DNA from: Tribonema minus
Lineage: Eukaryota > Sar > Xanthophyceae > Tribonematales > Tribonemataceae
Length of the DNA: 64,000 nt
Assembly (NCBI GenBank): GCA_017506865.1
Contig: JAFCMP010000540.1
Span: forward strand, 310,001-374,000
Reading direction: 5' to 3'
This document shows positions 12,187 to 22,540 of the stretch, piece after piece (positions within the stretch are counted from its first letter, which is position 1; each line of letters starts with the position of its first letter). The notes below the pieces were generated by a model. The model did no database searches. It was not told the DNA's origin and worked only from the letters and a program-made list of their open reading frames with translations. The position numbers were made by a program, and so were the translations under genes.

Positions 12187-13332
12187 ACACATTGGACCAC
12201 CTTGTACAACCCGTACTGCTGCGTTTTGTACTGTTGAGTTTTGTACCTACAGATAGCTGTATGTTGCGGGGCACTCTGGACGACTTTGGGCTTACCATTC
12301 TATTCTTGGCTGAGAACGAACACATGTAAATGCATGTCTCTTGCAAAGTGAAGACTCCCCCCCCCGCATCTTCTACTGGTCATGCATGCCTGCTGTCTGG
12401 TCGCTCAACTTTGGCTGAAGACTCTTTGGCTGGCCTTGCACCATTGATGTTTGTTAGCAACACTCCGCTGCGGGCATGCGTGCCTTGCGCAACGCATACA
12501 CTTTAGATTGCGTAGGCGCCATCAGCCCTTGTAGCACACATCCTTCAGCCAGGTACTCTGACTAGCTTCGGTGTGTCACTACCTGACGTACACTATTGCC
12601 GCATATCTGCACGCTAGGCCATGTTTTTCTCACCGTGGCTGCTGTGGCATCCCATGTTGGTGCTGACGGTATTATTGCTGATGTTCAAGTGTATCAAAAC
12701 CCAACCTACACACTTCGCCATGCATACCATTATTTTTGACATCGTCCCTCAGCAAGTTTGGTGACAAAGAGTAGGCGGGTGAGCGAAGGTGTTCCATTAA
12801 GACTTCAACATCGTGTGACTCGCCAATTTGCTGGCGAATCACAGGGCTACCGCTGCTGCGTTCACTGCAAGCTTGGCTTGGTGACGACGAAGCTGGCGCT
12901 GGCGACCTGACACAGCAGCGTAGGAATCGATAGCGTCAAGCTACAGTGGCGAGAGCAACGTCCGCTTCGACAGTCGCTGCGGTTGAAGCAGCTCCACTGC
13001 GAGAGCCTTTGCTAGGTGGCGAGGAGCGAATACGCACTATGCGAGCCACTACATCCACCACTAAAAGCGGAGTGAGTATTGATGGGTAAACAGCCTCGCG
13101 ATGCACAGTATCGACATGCTCCCGAGTCCAAGTGTTCTCACTCCGCATCTGCTTCATAATTCGGTGGCTCATCTGGTGTGCACGTAACGCGCTGGAGCTT
13201 AGTCGGCAATCGTGCCTGCATGGAGTCAGGAGCCATCACCATAGCGGCGCCAGAGGGTTGCTGGTGGGATCGTTTGCTGCGCTTGACACAATTGCCACAC
13301 ACACGAATGAGCAAGCTATCATCACCATATCC
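12187..13332. other. Intergenic region, no gene recognised
   Basis: About 1.1 kb follows the HAD gene. A short inverted repeat (CGCCA, six bases, TGGCG) sits near 12825-12840, and a run of nine C at 12357-12365. No supported gene was found. Confidence 0.4.
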
Positions 13333-15514
13333 ATGAAGATCTCTGAGGCTGTCTGGACCGAGTTTGCTGCTAAACGAGCCAACTTAGCTTGTATGCGCAG
13401 GAAACAGCCCTATGCTGCCATACTGACCCTCGCTCTCTCTCTCTTCCTCTGCCGCCGTAACATGTTCGCAGGCAGCCTGGGGACTGACGACATTCTACAT
13501 TGTGTGGCACATGATTGTCTTCCTCCTCATTCTGGCAATCTGTGCCTCAGTCGCCAATAACTGGATTGATGGGAACACGGTGAGTTTGTCGACAAGCCTT
13601 CTGTGCGCCGTCGTACGCTGAGCCCTTCAAAGCTGATGCGCTGCAATGCACTTGCCCGTTTGAAGCGAGCTCGCTCGTCTGTTTACAGTCCACTGCGGGG
13701 TCTGCCAGTGGTAGCTTTGTTGCATGCTTTATGATGGTATGTTTGCGGATGACCTGGGAGCATCAGGCCTTTTTATCTGTTTGCGATGCAATTTTCAATG
13801 CACAACCTGAAAAAATGCCACAATCTCCTCCAGGTCACACGCGTTATCAGCTCACGCCATCACATGAGCTATTGAACTGCGCTTCTGGTCTGCTGCTTGC
13901 TGCAGCCAAATCCGACACAGCTTAACATGTTGAGCGTACTTGAAAGGTAATGCGTCACCACTCAAGATGCTTGTGTGTTTGTTTTCCTGCCCTCAGGCGG
14001 CATTTCCCATGACGAACTCGCCAGCAAGCATCGGCCTGCTTTTCTTCTCGCTGCTAGCAGCGAGCGTTGGCTTTGGCACCATGACGATGGCCGCCATCCA
14101 CGATGGACAGTGGAACGAGACAGCGCGCTATGCGTCTCTCTCGGCCAACCTCATCACCTTTGCCATTGTAAGTGCTCAGTGCTTGCTGCTGCTGGAACAA
14201 CATATGTGCACTCCACTAATGCCTTTCATTGAAGTGAATAATTTTTTATTCTCGCTTAGGACACATACAAGTCCAGGTGACATTTGCAACAAGAATCTAC
14301 ATGCGTCTTGTGACAATTTGAAAGGGGTCTCAATGTGCATTGTTGATAACTCCTGCTTAGGCGGCATCGCCGAAGTGTCGCCATATCTTCGCCACACTTG
14401 AAGCAGATGAGACCAGCGCAAGTTTAATGCTCGAAACGGAGGTAGCAACTGAATCTCTTCACTGTTTGAGCTTCCGCAAGAAACATGGGAAGGGGGGGGC
14501 GAGGCCCGTGGTACAGCCGACAGCACACAACAACACGACGGGTGGTATGCCACCATTCCGCAAAACGCATGCGCTGTGATGTGGTTGCACCTACCTTCAG
14601 TGGTTTACGGTGGCGCCTTGAACGCTGTCATGTCCTTTGGCATGGTTGCTGGTGACCATGCATGCTTTACATGTGTAATTCCTGTGACGACCTTGCCATG
14701 CTGCCCATCCAGCTGCATACTCAAGTCCATCAAAGTGGTGAGAGCTATTGCACATACATGCCAATCTGCAGCACATGAGTATGATGCTATCAACCATAGA
14801 CTCTTCTGATGTTTGATGCAACAGCAGTCCCCATGGGGTAAACTGGAGTGCATTTGAGCCCTGCACGCGAAAGTTACAGTGAAGTGCAGAGGGTGCATGC
14901 ATGGCGCCCGCAAGTCAGATACAACAATACTACGTAGTAATTTGCTGCCCTTGCTGCGGGTCATTGTAGCACATTCACCGTCTGCCCTGCGCATGCAAGG
15001 TGGCCACACGTATGTCTACCGAAACAGGTTGCCTGCAGGGGAGCTTTGTCGGTGTACACGAACGCACACACTACTAGTACACACCCACTACAATGGAAGT
15101 GCCACCACACCATGGTGGCAACAACAGAGTCCTACGAACTAGGAAATGTTCTGTAGCTGTAGGGACAACACAACAGCGCTCAAATGCATGATGTGAGATG
15201 CGCACACATGCTCACGCTGCCAAATGTTTTGACGTTCGTTCCAATCCCTGCAGCTGGCGCTGGCCTTCGGCTTTGCGTGCAAGGCCATGAACAGGCGCGA
15301 CGTGTATGGCAACAACAGCGTCAACGAGCAGCTCCTCACGGTTGCAGCCTTCGACATCATCACCGTATTTACCATGATTTGCTACCTGATCCACCTTGGC
15401 ATGTTCAAGCACACAGCCCCCGAAGAGCGCGCAGCTGCCGGCGGTGGCGGAGGTGGCACCGCCGTGCCGAAGACATTTGTGGGGGGTCACGAGGATCGCG
15501 CCCTGTCTGCGTAA
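13333..15514 (+). CDS. Four-transmembrane protein of unknown function (5 exons)
   Basis: Exons are 13333-13390, 13476-13579, 13689-13736, 13997-14167 and 15254-15514 (642 nt, 213 aa, phases consistent). There are four hydrophobic segments. TM1 is FYIVWHMIVFLLILAICA. TM2 is SIGLLFFSLLAASVGFG. TM3 is formed across the exon 4/5 junction (LITFAI joined to LALAFGF). TM4 is FDIITVFTMICYLIHLG. A short hydrophobic FVACFMM lies between TM1 and TM2. The C-terminal tail contains a Gly run and ends at TAA 15512-15514. The spacing resembles tetraspan families such as MARVEL or SUR7-like proteins, but no diagnostic motif allows assignment. Joining of TM3 across the splice supports the model. Exon 1 is short and its acceptor partner was chosen by phase, so it is the least certain part. 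Confidence 0.7.
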
Positions 15515-16383
15515 TGCAAGTTCAGATTGAAGCTACAGCGCTGGTAGCAAGGGTACAACCAGCACTAAGCATGGCGTGGATAAATGCCGAAAACCCTACA
15601 AATGCATACTGCATTCTCTACCGAAAATGACATGCCAGTGGCACCGGGGTCAGGAAGGGCAAGTGTGTGCGACACTCAACTCACGATGAGGTTCCTGTAC
15701 AATATTGGGCGGTGATGATCGAGCAACCTGATGGAAGCGTGGAGGGCTGCTTGGGCAATTGTGCAACAGCTGCAGCTAGCATGCATGCTGGTACACAGCA
15801 GTCTCTCTGGTACTTTGTATCCTTCGCTGCATCCGCTTGGGGTGCATTGGTGCTCCATGCACACAGCCGTCCAGCTGCACACAAGCATGCACTAGCTGAA
15901 TATATACACAGCTTCATCTACCGAGCCAATGCTCAACTTTGAAACGCTGCTTTGCACCATAAGCTTCACATTCTACCTTGTCTAGTGGCAAGCAGTGATG
16001 CCATGCTTCCATTCGCATCGAAGGTGAGGCAGCATAAGCTGGTGCGGCATATGCATGTTGAAACAAGCAGAATGCTGCAACAGCAAAGCGCGCATCTGGC
16101 TGAAAACTCCAAGGATCACAAGCATAGCCTTTGAACTGCACATGGACTTGATTTTTGGAAGGACGGCAAAGAGTCAACATCTTGGCGCGTGATCGCACTC
16201 AGACTGCATGCAGCATTTGTCCCCCCCCAACAACTTGAACACCTTAGCATCATGACTGCCCCCCCCCCCGGGGCATGCCATGGCCACAAGTCTGTGAGCC
16301 CTGCACCAGGCACATGCGTCAAGCTGCATAAATGTGATGCCTACAGTAACTAGCAGCTGGCATCAGTGCTGTCGTTGCTTCCC
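15515..16383. other. Intergenic region, no gene recognised
   Basis: Nothing coding is supported. Short C runs occur at 16220-16227 and 16259-16269. The next repeat copy begins at its right end. Confidence 0.4.
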
Positions 16384-17035
16384 CAGATTTTTTCCCTCCT
16401 GAAGCTCAACGCTGAGTGCACCGACGGCTGCCAGTGCATCTCTGTCTGCTTGGCTGCTTGGTCTAGACTGCTCTTGCATCATTATGAGGGCATGCCAACA
16501 TCTTTGCCCACTGTGGAGTCAAAGGGCAGCAGGAGCCCTTGCCAGCACAGACGCCTCCACCCAAACCTTTTGCCGGAATCTTTCGACGCCCATTGGTACT
16601 CAAATGCTCGGTGACCTAGCTCACCGGGGCCCCAGAACAACTCTTTGCAGCCTCAGTAATGGCCCACATGACCTGAGATCTGGCGGCATCGAGTGCTGAC
16701 CGCTGCAGTACTGTAGAGCATTGTACTTTTTATTAATTCTCGCTCAGGGCGCGAAAAAGCCCAGATGATTGGCATCTAGCTGTAAGGAATCTACATGTCG
16801 TATGACAGTCTGAAAGTGTCGCAACGACAACCACTCAAACGCCGCATTGTACTACCGCCCTCCTGCCTGCATACGCCAATGTAGTGATGTAAGGGCACGA
16901 AGACTATAGTAGCCCTAGCACCTGCTGTTTGAGCAACAATGGCTGGTGAATTGTACTCCCCCCTCACAACCCCCCTCTCCCCCTCCCCCCCCCCCCCCCG
17001 GTGCCTGCGCCTGATCTGTTTGCACCAGCGCAATG
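16384..17035 (+). repeat. Dispersed repeat family R1, copy 2, interrupted
   Basis: This is similar in order and orientation to 403-925. Compared with that copy it is split by a 118-bp insertion (16728-16845) flanked by a duplicated GCATTGTACT. Sequence on both sides of the insertion continues the repeat without loss. The C tract (about 16970-17000) is shorter and interrupted compared with copy 1. Confidence 0.8.
16728..16845 (-). mobile_element. 118-bp insertion of short element E1 with target-site duplication (copy A)
   Basis: The inserted segment is identical over about 118 bp to the beginnings of two elements at 46959 and 47406, and nearly identical to one at 47259. It is flanked by direct copies of GCATTGTACT (16718-16727 and 16844-16853). 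The paralogous repeat at 403-925 shows the unfilled site. All E1 copies share the edge that reads TTTTATTAATTC on the plus strand and differ in length at the other edge. Read on the minus strand, that means a common 3' end (AATTAATAAAA) and variable 5' truncation, the signature of target-primed reverse transcription. The minus orientation is therefore my inference. Confidence 0.8.
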
Positions 17036-17319
17036 CTTTTTCTTCGCAGGTGGTCGGGAACATGCAAGGTAGGAGGATGGGGTTCCAGCTTGGTTCACAA
17101 GAGTTGTGTGCTAGCAACATGAGGTGCTGCTGAGCAGTGGGGACATTGAATGAATCCAGGACGTCATCAATGGTCCCGAACATTTCCCCGAATCTATGAG
17201 TCACTCACATACTCACTGTTTCAGAGGTGCCTGGCCTTAGTGTCAACGCGTCGATCACGATCGGCTTTAAGAGTTGCCCGCTGATTCAGTGTTGGGCAGC
17301 TGCTGCAGCGTGTTGAATT

Positions 17320-17463
17320 GATACAAGTTTCTGTTTTGCCACTTAGTGCAAAACACCCTTGTCGCCTTGACGAGAGACTGTTCCTGGGACGGCACTTGGG
17401 GAACCCAAGGCTTTCTTTGGGTTTTGCCAGACTTAGTTGGCAAGCAGACAAGAGGCATCCTGC
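17320..17463 (+). repeat. LTR-like direct repeat, left copy
   Basis: This 144-bp segment matches 19669-19835, starting at 'gatacaag' and ending at 'gaggcatcctgc'. The right copy carries about 27 extra bases in the middle (around 19740-19767). The pair brackets the integrase remnant, which suggests LTRs, or parts of them, of one internally deleted element. No target duplication outside the pair was identified. Confidence 0.65.
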
Positions 17464-19413
17464 CTTTGCCACGATGACGCCAGCGCTCAACATCCCTCGA
17501 TCGCAGCAACACACGCCAAGGTGCTGGAGCGCATGTATTGGAGAGGGCTAGGCGCTGACCTGCGAGACTATGTGCGCTCTTGTGTCCCTTGTCAACAGAC
17601 CAAGCCACAGTCCACTGCCAAGTACAAGCAGGGCGCTCATGCCACCTGCGCGCATGTGGCAGCGCTTACACATGAATTACACTGAAGTCGGTGTTCTTTC
17701 TTCGCAGGGTCACCGGTACTTGCTTGTGATCACTGAAGCCAGATCAGGTGTTCTGTTGGCTCTCTCCTGTGAAGACACGCACTGCAGCTGAAGCCGCTCC
17801 GCTGGTAGCGAAGGTGCTGTTTGAGTGCGGCACGCTAGTGGAAGAGCTGGTGTCTGACAGAGCCGCGGAATTCATGAGCGCGCTGGTCGCCACGCTTTGC
17901 ACCTTCTTTAAAGTACGTAAGATTGAAACCAGCGCATATCATCCTCAATCCAACGGCGTTGTTGAGAACATAAACGGGCGCGCCAAGCGAGCGCTTGCCA
18001 GGTTGTGCTCTTATCACCAGGAACGCTAGCATGAATACCTTGACGTCGTGCAGTTTGCCCTCAGGAACACGCCCAGGGGAGACGGGACTAACCCCTTTCT
18101 TCTGTGTTTACGGCTGCGAAGCACGCTTTCCTCTCGACGCTTTGACTTCTGAGACCACGGGTTCACAAGACCTTCACGCCGAGGTGAAGCGCCTGCAAGA
18201 AAATCTTAAGATGGCTGAGGAGGCGATCGGGGAGGCGCTGAACGCATCCAGACTCGCAACGAGTCCAACACACCCTGCACGTGACCGTGGGCGACTACGT
18301 GTGGATCAAGAAGCCACCGTTGCGCGGCCGCGCAAGCCATTGAGGAGCGCTTCACTGGTCCCTGGAGGCTCGTAGCTCCGTACGGTGAGTCAGGAGTTTC
18401 GTTTGAGTGCCAACTCATGGGCACACGCATTCGTGAGACGACTGCGCATGTTGAAAACATGAAGCCCTACCACCCTAGACCCGCGCGACTTGACATTGAG
18501 GGCGTACATGCTCTCCTGGACCCCACGCAACTGCAAGAGCTAGACCCTGATCAGCAGTTGTGTCAAGTTCTAGATCGCAAAGCTGATGATGATGGCAACT
18601 GGTCATATAAGTGGTTGGCTCGCGACGGCACTACCTCAGAGTGGGTGCGCGAGAAAGAGCTCATTGAACTGCTTTCCATACCACCCTGGGTGTTGGATAC
18701 GGTCCATGCTTTATACGAGCTCAAGCACCAAGGAAACATGCCTTCCTACGCGGAGCGACACCATCCTCACGAAGACCGCTCGCTGTCAAAAGATGCTGCA
18801 TTGCTGCGATATCCATGTGGCACACAAGTAGTCAGACAAGTTAGTGACACGCCCGGCACGACCGACTACCTGTGGGCCAGGTGCGTGACTTTGCGCAATC
18901 TCGCTGGCGCGTGCGCTACTCAGATGGCACATGGGCGGAGCTGACATCATCTCAGGTACGTGCTGCTAAGCTCCTCGCCGAAGGCGTGCGTGACAGGCTA
19001 CGTAGGTTAGCGCGTCAGCGCAACGAACTGCTAACGTGCGAGTGACTGTGAGTCCATTCCTGCCTACTGACTTTGGACCACTCTACGTCGGCCAAGTTTT
19101 ACGTTACCGGTTCCCCTCTGGATGGAGCCGTGGCGTCCTGCGTAGGCTTGTATCCACCGGACGCGACCGCGGGGAGTTCACCTTTGATGTTGAGTTACCT
19201 AACACACGCGGAAAGAAGCCTCTAGAGAAGCGCATCAAACTCAGAGCTGACTATTACAAGAACAATGTCAAAGCTGCGCCTTCTTCCTGGAATTTGTTGT
19301 TGGCACGTGAACTCGCCGAGGAGCCTCTCCAGGCCAGCGAACAAGTTGATTTGCAACATGCAAGTCCCGCGACAGGGGATACCAGACCCCCCAAGCGCGC
19401 ACGCAAGAGTTAA
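17464..19413 (+). mobile_element. Ty3/gypsy chromovirus remnant: integrase, chromodomain and Tudor-like tail, frameshifted
   Basis: The plus strand keeps integrase landmarks in order, spread over three frames. The zinc-binding part is HAKVLERMYWRGL followed by the CVPC pair (~17500-17610). The catalytic core includes VSDRAAEF (second acidic residue) and SAYHPQSNGVVEN (third acidic residue, ~17850-17970). The position expected to hold the first catalytic Asp reads MNYTEV, with Asn instead. A stop follows ~18027, but the frame resumes with a C-terminal integrase region and GDYVWIKKP. A chromodomain lies at ~18558-18675 (LCQVLDRK ... YKWLARDG). Downstream come a Tudor-like RWRVRYSDGTWAEL segment (~18908) and an ORF at 19036-19413 with a VGQVLRYRFPSGWSRG segment. 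No gag, protease, reverse transcriptase or RNase H was found. It is an inactive, internally deleted copy. Confidence 0.8.
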
Positions 19414-19668
19414 ATTGCGTTGAGCTTGCGCGCATGGCGCAAGGGAGCAGCGAGACCTGGCATGCCCCGAAGCTGTGTTGAGTTCACACACAAGGCGTGA
19501 AGGAACAGCATATATCAAAACATGCCCTAGACCCAGACAAGACAAGAGACCAGGCTGTGATGTGACAGAGCAGTTGCCCCGCTAGGAATTAATATCATAA
19601 AACGTCCTTCCTCGTGCACCGATCAAGCAGGCGCCGTGGACGGCCGCCCTTTTTCAGAGAAGAGGAAT

Positions 19669-19835
19669 GATACAAGTCTCTGCTTTGCCACTTAGTAAAA
19701 CACCAGGTCGTCTTGACAAGAGACTGTTCCTAGGACGGTTCTCTGGTCCTGGTACCTGTGCCAGCACTTGGGGAACCCAAGGCTTTCTTTTGCTTTTGCC
19801 AGACTAAGTTGGCAAGCAGACAAGAGGCATCCTGC
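19669..19835 (+). repeat. LTR-like direct repeat, right copy
   Basis: This is the partner of 17320-17463. The 167-bp copy differs by a ~27-base internal block and scattered substitutions. Its position just 3' of the retroelement coding remnant fits a 3' LTR or part of one. Confidence 0.65.
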
Positions 19836-20993
19836 TGGGAGCTAGTGGGCCTCTGGAGCTGAGCCATATATCGGCCACACCTACATCTTTTCACCATGTC
19901 TCAGGAGGTATGTCTTGCTTGCTCCACTGATGTCAATGTTTCTGCAAGTTGGCTGCTACTTGTTCTATTTCTGCAGCACAGCAGCTCCATTGCTCTAGGC
20001 ATGCATCTTTGGCTGCCAGGCTGCCTTTGTTGTATCAGAATGCCTGGGTGACTGCTGGAAGGCCTCTCCGCTGAAGTGTGTCCACGAGCAGACGGGCAGT
20101 CTTCTTGGAAGCCAACCGCAGCTGGTACCTTGTGTAGTCATCAGACGTCGGCTCGACGTAGAGAACGCGGTGAAAATCAGTTGGCAAGGCACCAGATCCC
20201 GCATTGCTGAGCACCTGCCCACAACGCAACATGTCACAGTAGTGCATGCAGAAAAGCACTTGTGAGCATTGATTCACAGACTTCATACGGTCAGATTGGT
20301 GCCGCACCATCCAAAATGAAGCAGCTTATGGCAAACACCCCTCATCATATGTGCTCAACCTGCCAGACTCTTGTTCATTGCAGCTGAGCCTTAAAGTTTG
20401 AAGCAATCTCACACTTTGTCAAATTCTGGGACGCTGTAAAACATTTGCGTTGTGCACGGCAGCGAGAAGCTGGGGTGATCGCAAATGTGGGACAGCCACT
20501 CGAATGTGACAGGCATTGACAGAACGGACGCAAACTCAGCACTAGGTTCATGTGGCAGCAGCAGCGGCAGCAGCAGCAGCTGTTCAAGGCTGCGCACTCT
20601 GATTTTTTGACCTCTGCTGAACGCACACGCACGCTGTCTGCTGCTGCTACTCACAAATGCAAGCACGCAGGTATGAATGCATTGCAGTGCGCAACGGGGC
20701 CCATGCCCCTGCTGCTGCTGCAGATAATTGCCCAGTGACAGTGGTGGTAGCGTAGCCTGTCTCTGTACTGGCCGCTGCTGCAGCAGCACCAGCTGGCAGC
20801 GCAGACCCTTCAATCAACATGTAATCCTAGCCTTCCTGGTGTGAGCATGTACCGCTTGCCCTACCTATCTGTAATACCAGGCAGATCCAAACAGGTGATG
20901 ATAGTCATGCTTTCAAATGCCATCTTGTGTCCTATAACGCCCACGGATGTTTGACATGTGTTAGATACGCAGGAAAACCAGCGTGACCTCAGG

Positions 20994-21495
20994 TACCATA
21001 TTATCTATAATTAAGCCCATGAGGCGAGTTTTTCATGAGAGCGAAATAAGGGGGGCGGGGCGCCATTATTATAAAGAGAAAAATATGGTGGGATGCATAA
21101 GTGTTTGAGCTATTTTGGCTCATCTATCACCATCATGAGGTGCCTGCATGCTTCTACGCCGCTCCTGAACCAGGGTCAATATTCGAAAAGCCAGCTGCTG
21201 CTCCTGGCAGCCTTGTTGTGAGTTTGGCTACATTTTTAGCTGTCTTTCTGTCTGCCCTGCACGTTGCTGACAGTGCATGCATGCGCACACACAGTGTGGT
21301 GATGTAGCATGAGTTACTGAGTGTGCAGAGTACACGTACGCAGAGGATACATGCCGCATATGCATGTGAGAAAAACAGGGGGAAGGGGCATTAAATTTTT
21401 TATGAGCAAAAAATAAGGGTGGGGCGTCATTTTGTGAGGGCTCGGAAACTCATAAAAAAAGTCGCCTGTTAAGCTTGATTATAGATGATACGGTA
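20994..21495. mobile_element. MITE-like element with ~46-bp terminal inverted repeats
   Basis: The left end (20994-21040, starting TACCATATTATCTATAAT) and the reverse complement of the right end (21449-21495, starting TACCGTATCATCTATAAT) match over about 46 bases at roughly 80% identity. The ~500-bp interior has no transposase. It also holds a direct sub-repeat of an ATGAG..AATAAGGG..GGGGCG motif near each end (about 21032-21065 and 21400-21430). The right terminus overlaps the end of a Crinkler-like exon and supplies its stop at 21469, so insertion may have truncated that exon. I could not define a target-site duplication. Confidence 0.5.
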
Positions 21496-22484
21496 AGACA
21501 GGTCTAGCTCCCGCTGCTGCACCAATGAAAATGTATCACAGCCGATGACTACTGGACGCCGCATATTTGTAGAAGGGCTAACATTCACCTGTTCAGGAAA
21601 CACGACGACGGGAGCCATGGTCTCATGGACGTTTCTTTCGTCCGCTGCGGCCACTTCTTCGGTAGTGGGTGACTCGCCCTCAAAAAGTAAGCTGGGAATG
21701 GTCAGCACATGGCGCGGAACCCCGCCAAAGTACGCAAAGAGTTGGCTAACGCGCCGCTCCGTCATGACTGGAAACAGATGCGGAGGGTAACCTCTGCCAG
21801 CACTGAAAAATCTCCTCCCATGTCCAAAGCGGCATGAATCGCCTCACAGCGCCACCATCCAGGAAATCCTGCACAGCAACGAGCACATAAGACAGTCTTG
21901 GGTGTGCAGAATGGTCAACCACAGGGCAAGCTTTTTAAAACCAGGCAGTTCCAGTCAGTCCTTGGCATACACACGTTGACGCCACCAAATGCATGTTGTC
22001 ATGGGGGCAGCTGCACAAGAGATGCAAAGTTGAAACCAGCCGTGCGCCAGCAATGCAAGGTAAATTGCTTTAAAGCAATGCGGTTCATGTGCGCACATTT
22101 GTGTCAGGCAGTCATCGATCGCACCTCGGAAACTTCGCAGTTTGGGGAAGTCACAACAACGATGCGGGCTTTGGTGAACCCAACTCCAGTAGGCGCCACT
22201 GCATCCAGCACATACCTAGGTGGGAAGAAAGGGGTAACAGGTAGAAGCAGAGTGCAATGCACATTGAGTGGAAGCCACATGGTATATCATGCGCACAAAT
22301 CCGGCCAACACAGAATATGCCACAGCGCACAAGATATGCAGACCAGTAGAGCGCTGGACATACCTTATGGTACTGAATGTTTGATTATGCAAGTACACCA
22401 TGCCGAGAAGTCGCTGACTGCAAGTGAAACAATACGCCCCCACCATCCAACGACCTTGTGATATCACTGCAAAGTTGGCAATAC

Positions 22485-22540
22485 TCACCACGGATTGCGG
22501 TCTTGCAGTACTCACCACGGATTGCGGTCTTGCAGCTCGC
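22485..22540 (-). repeat. Tandem duplication of an exon-intron junction
   Basis: On the minus strand the block containing 'gcaagaccgcaatccgtg' and the donor 'gtgagta' occurs twice in succession, placing two equivalent donor sites at 22516/22515 and 22489/22488. The period is 27 bp. Using either donor keeps the same reading frame, because 27 is a multiple of three. Confidence 0.75.
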
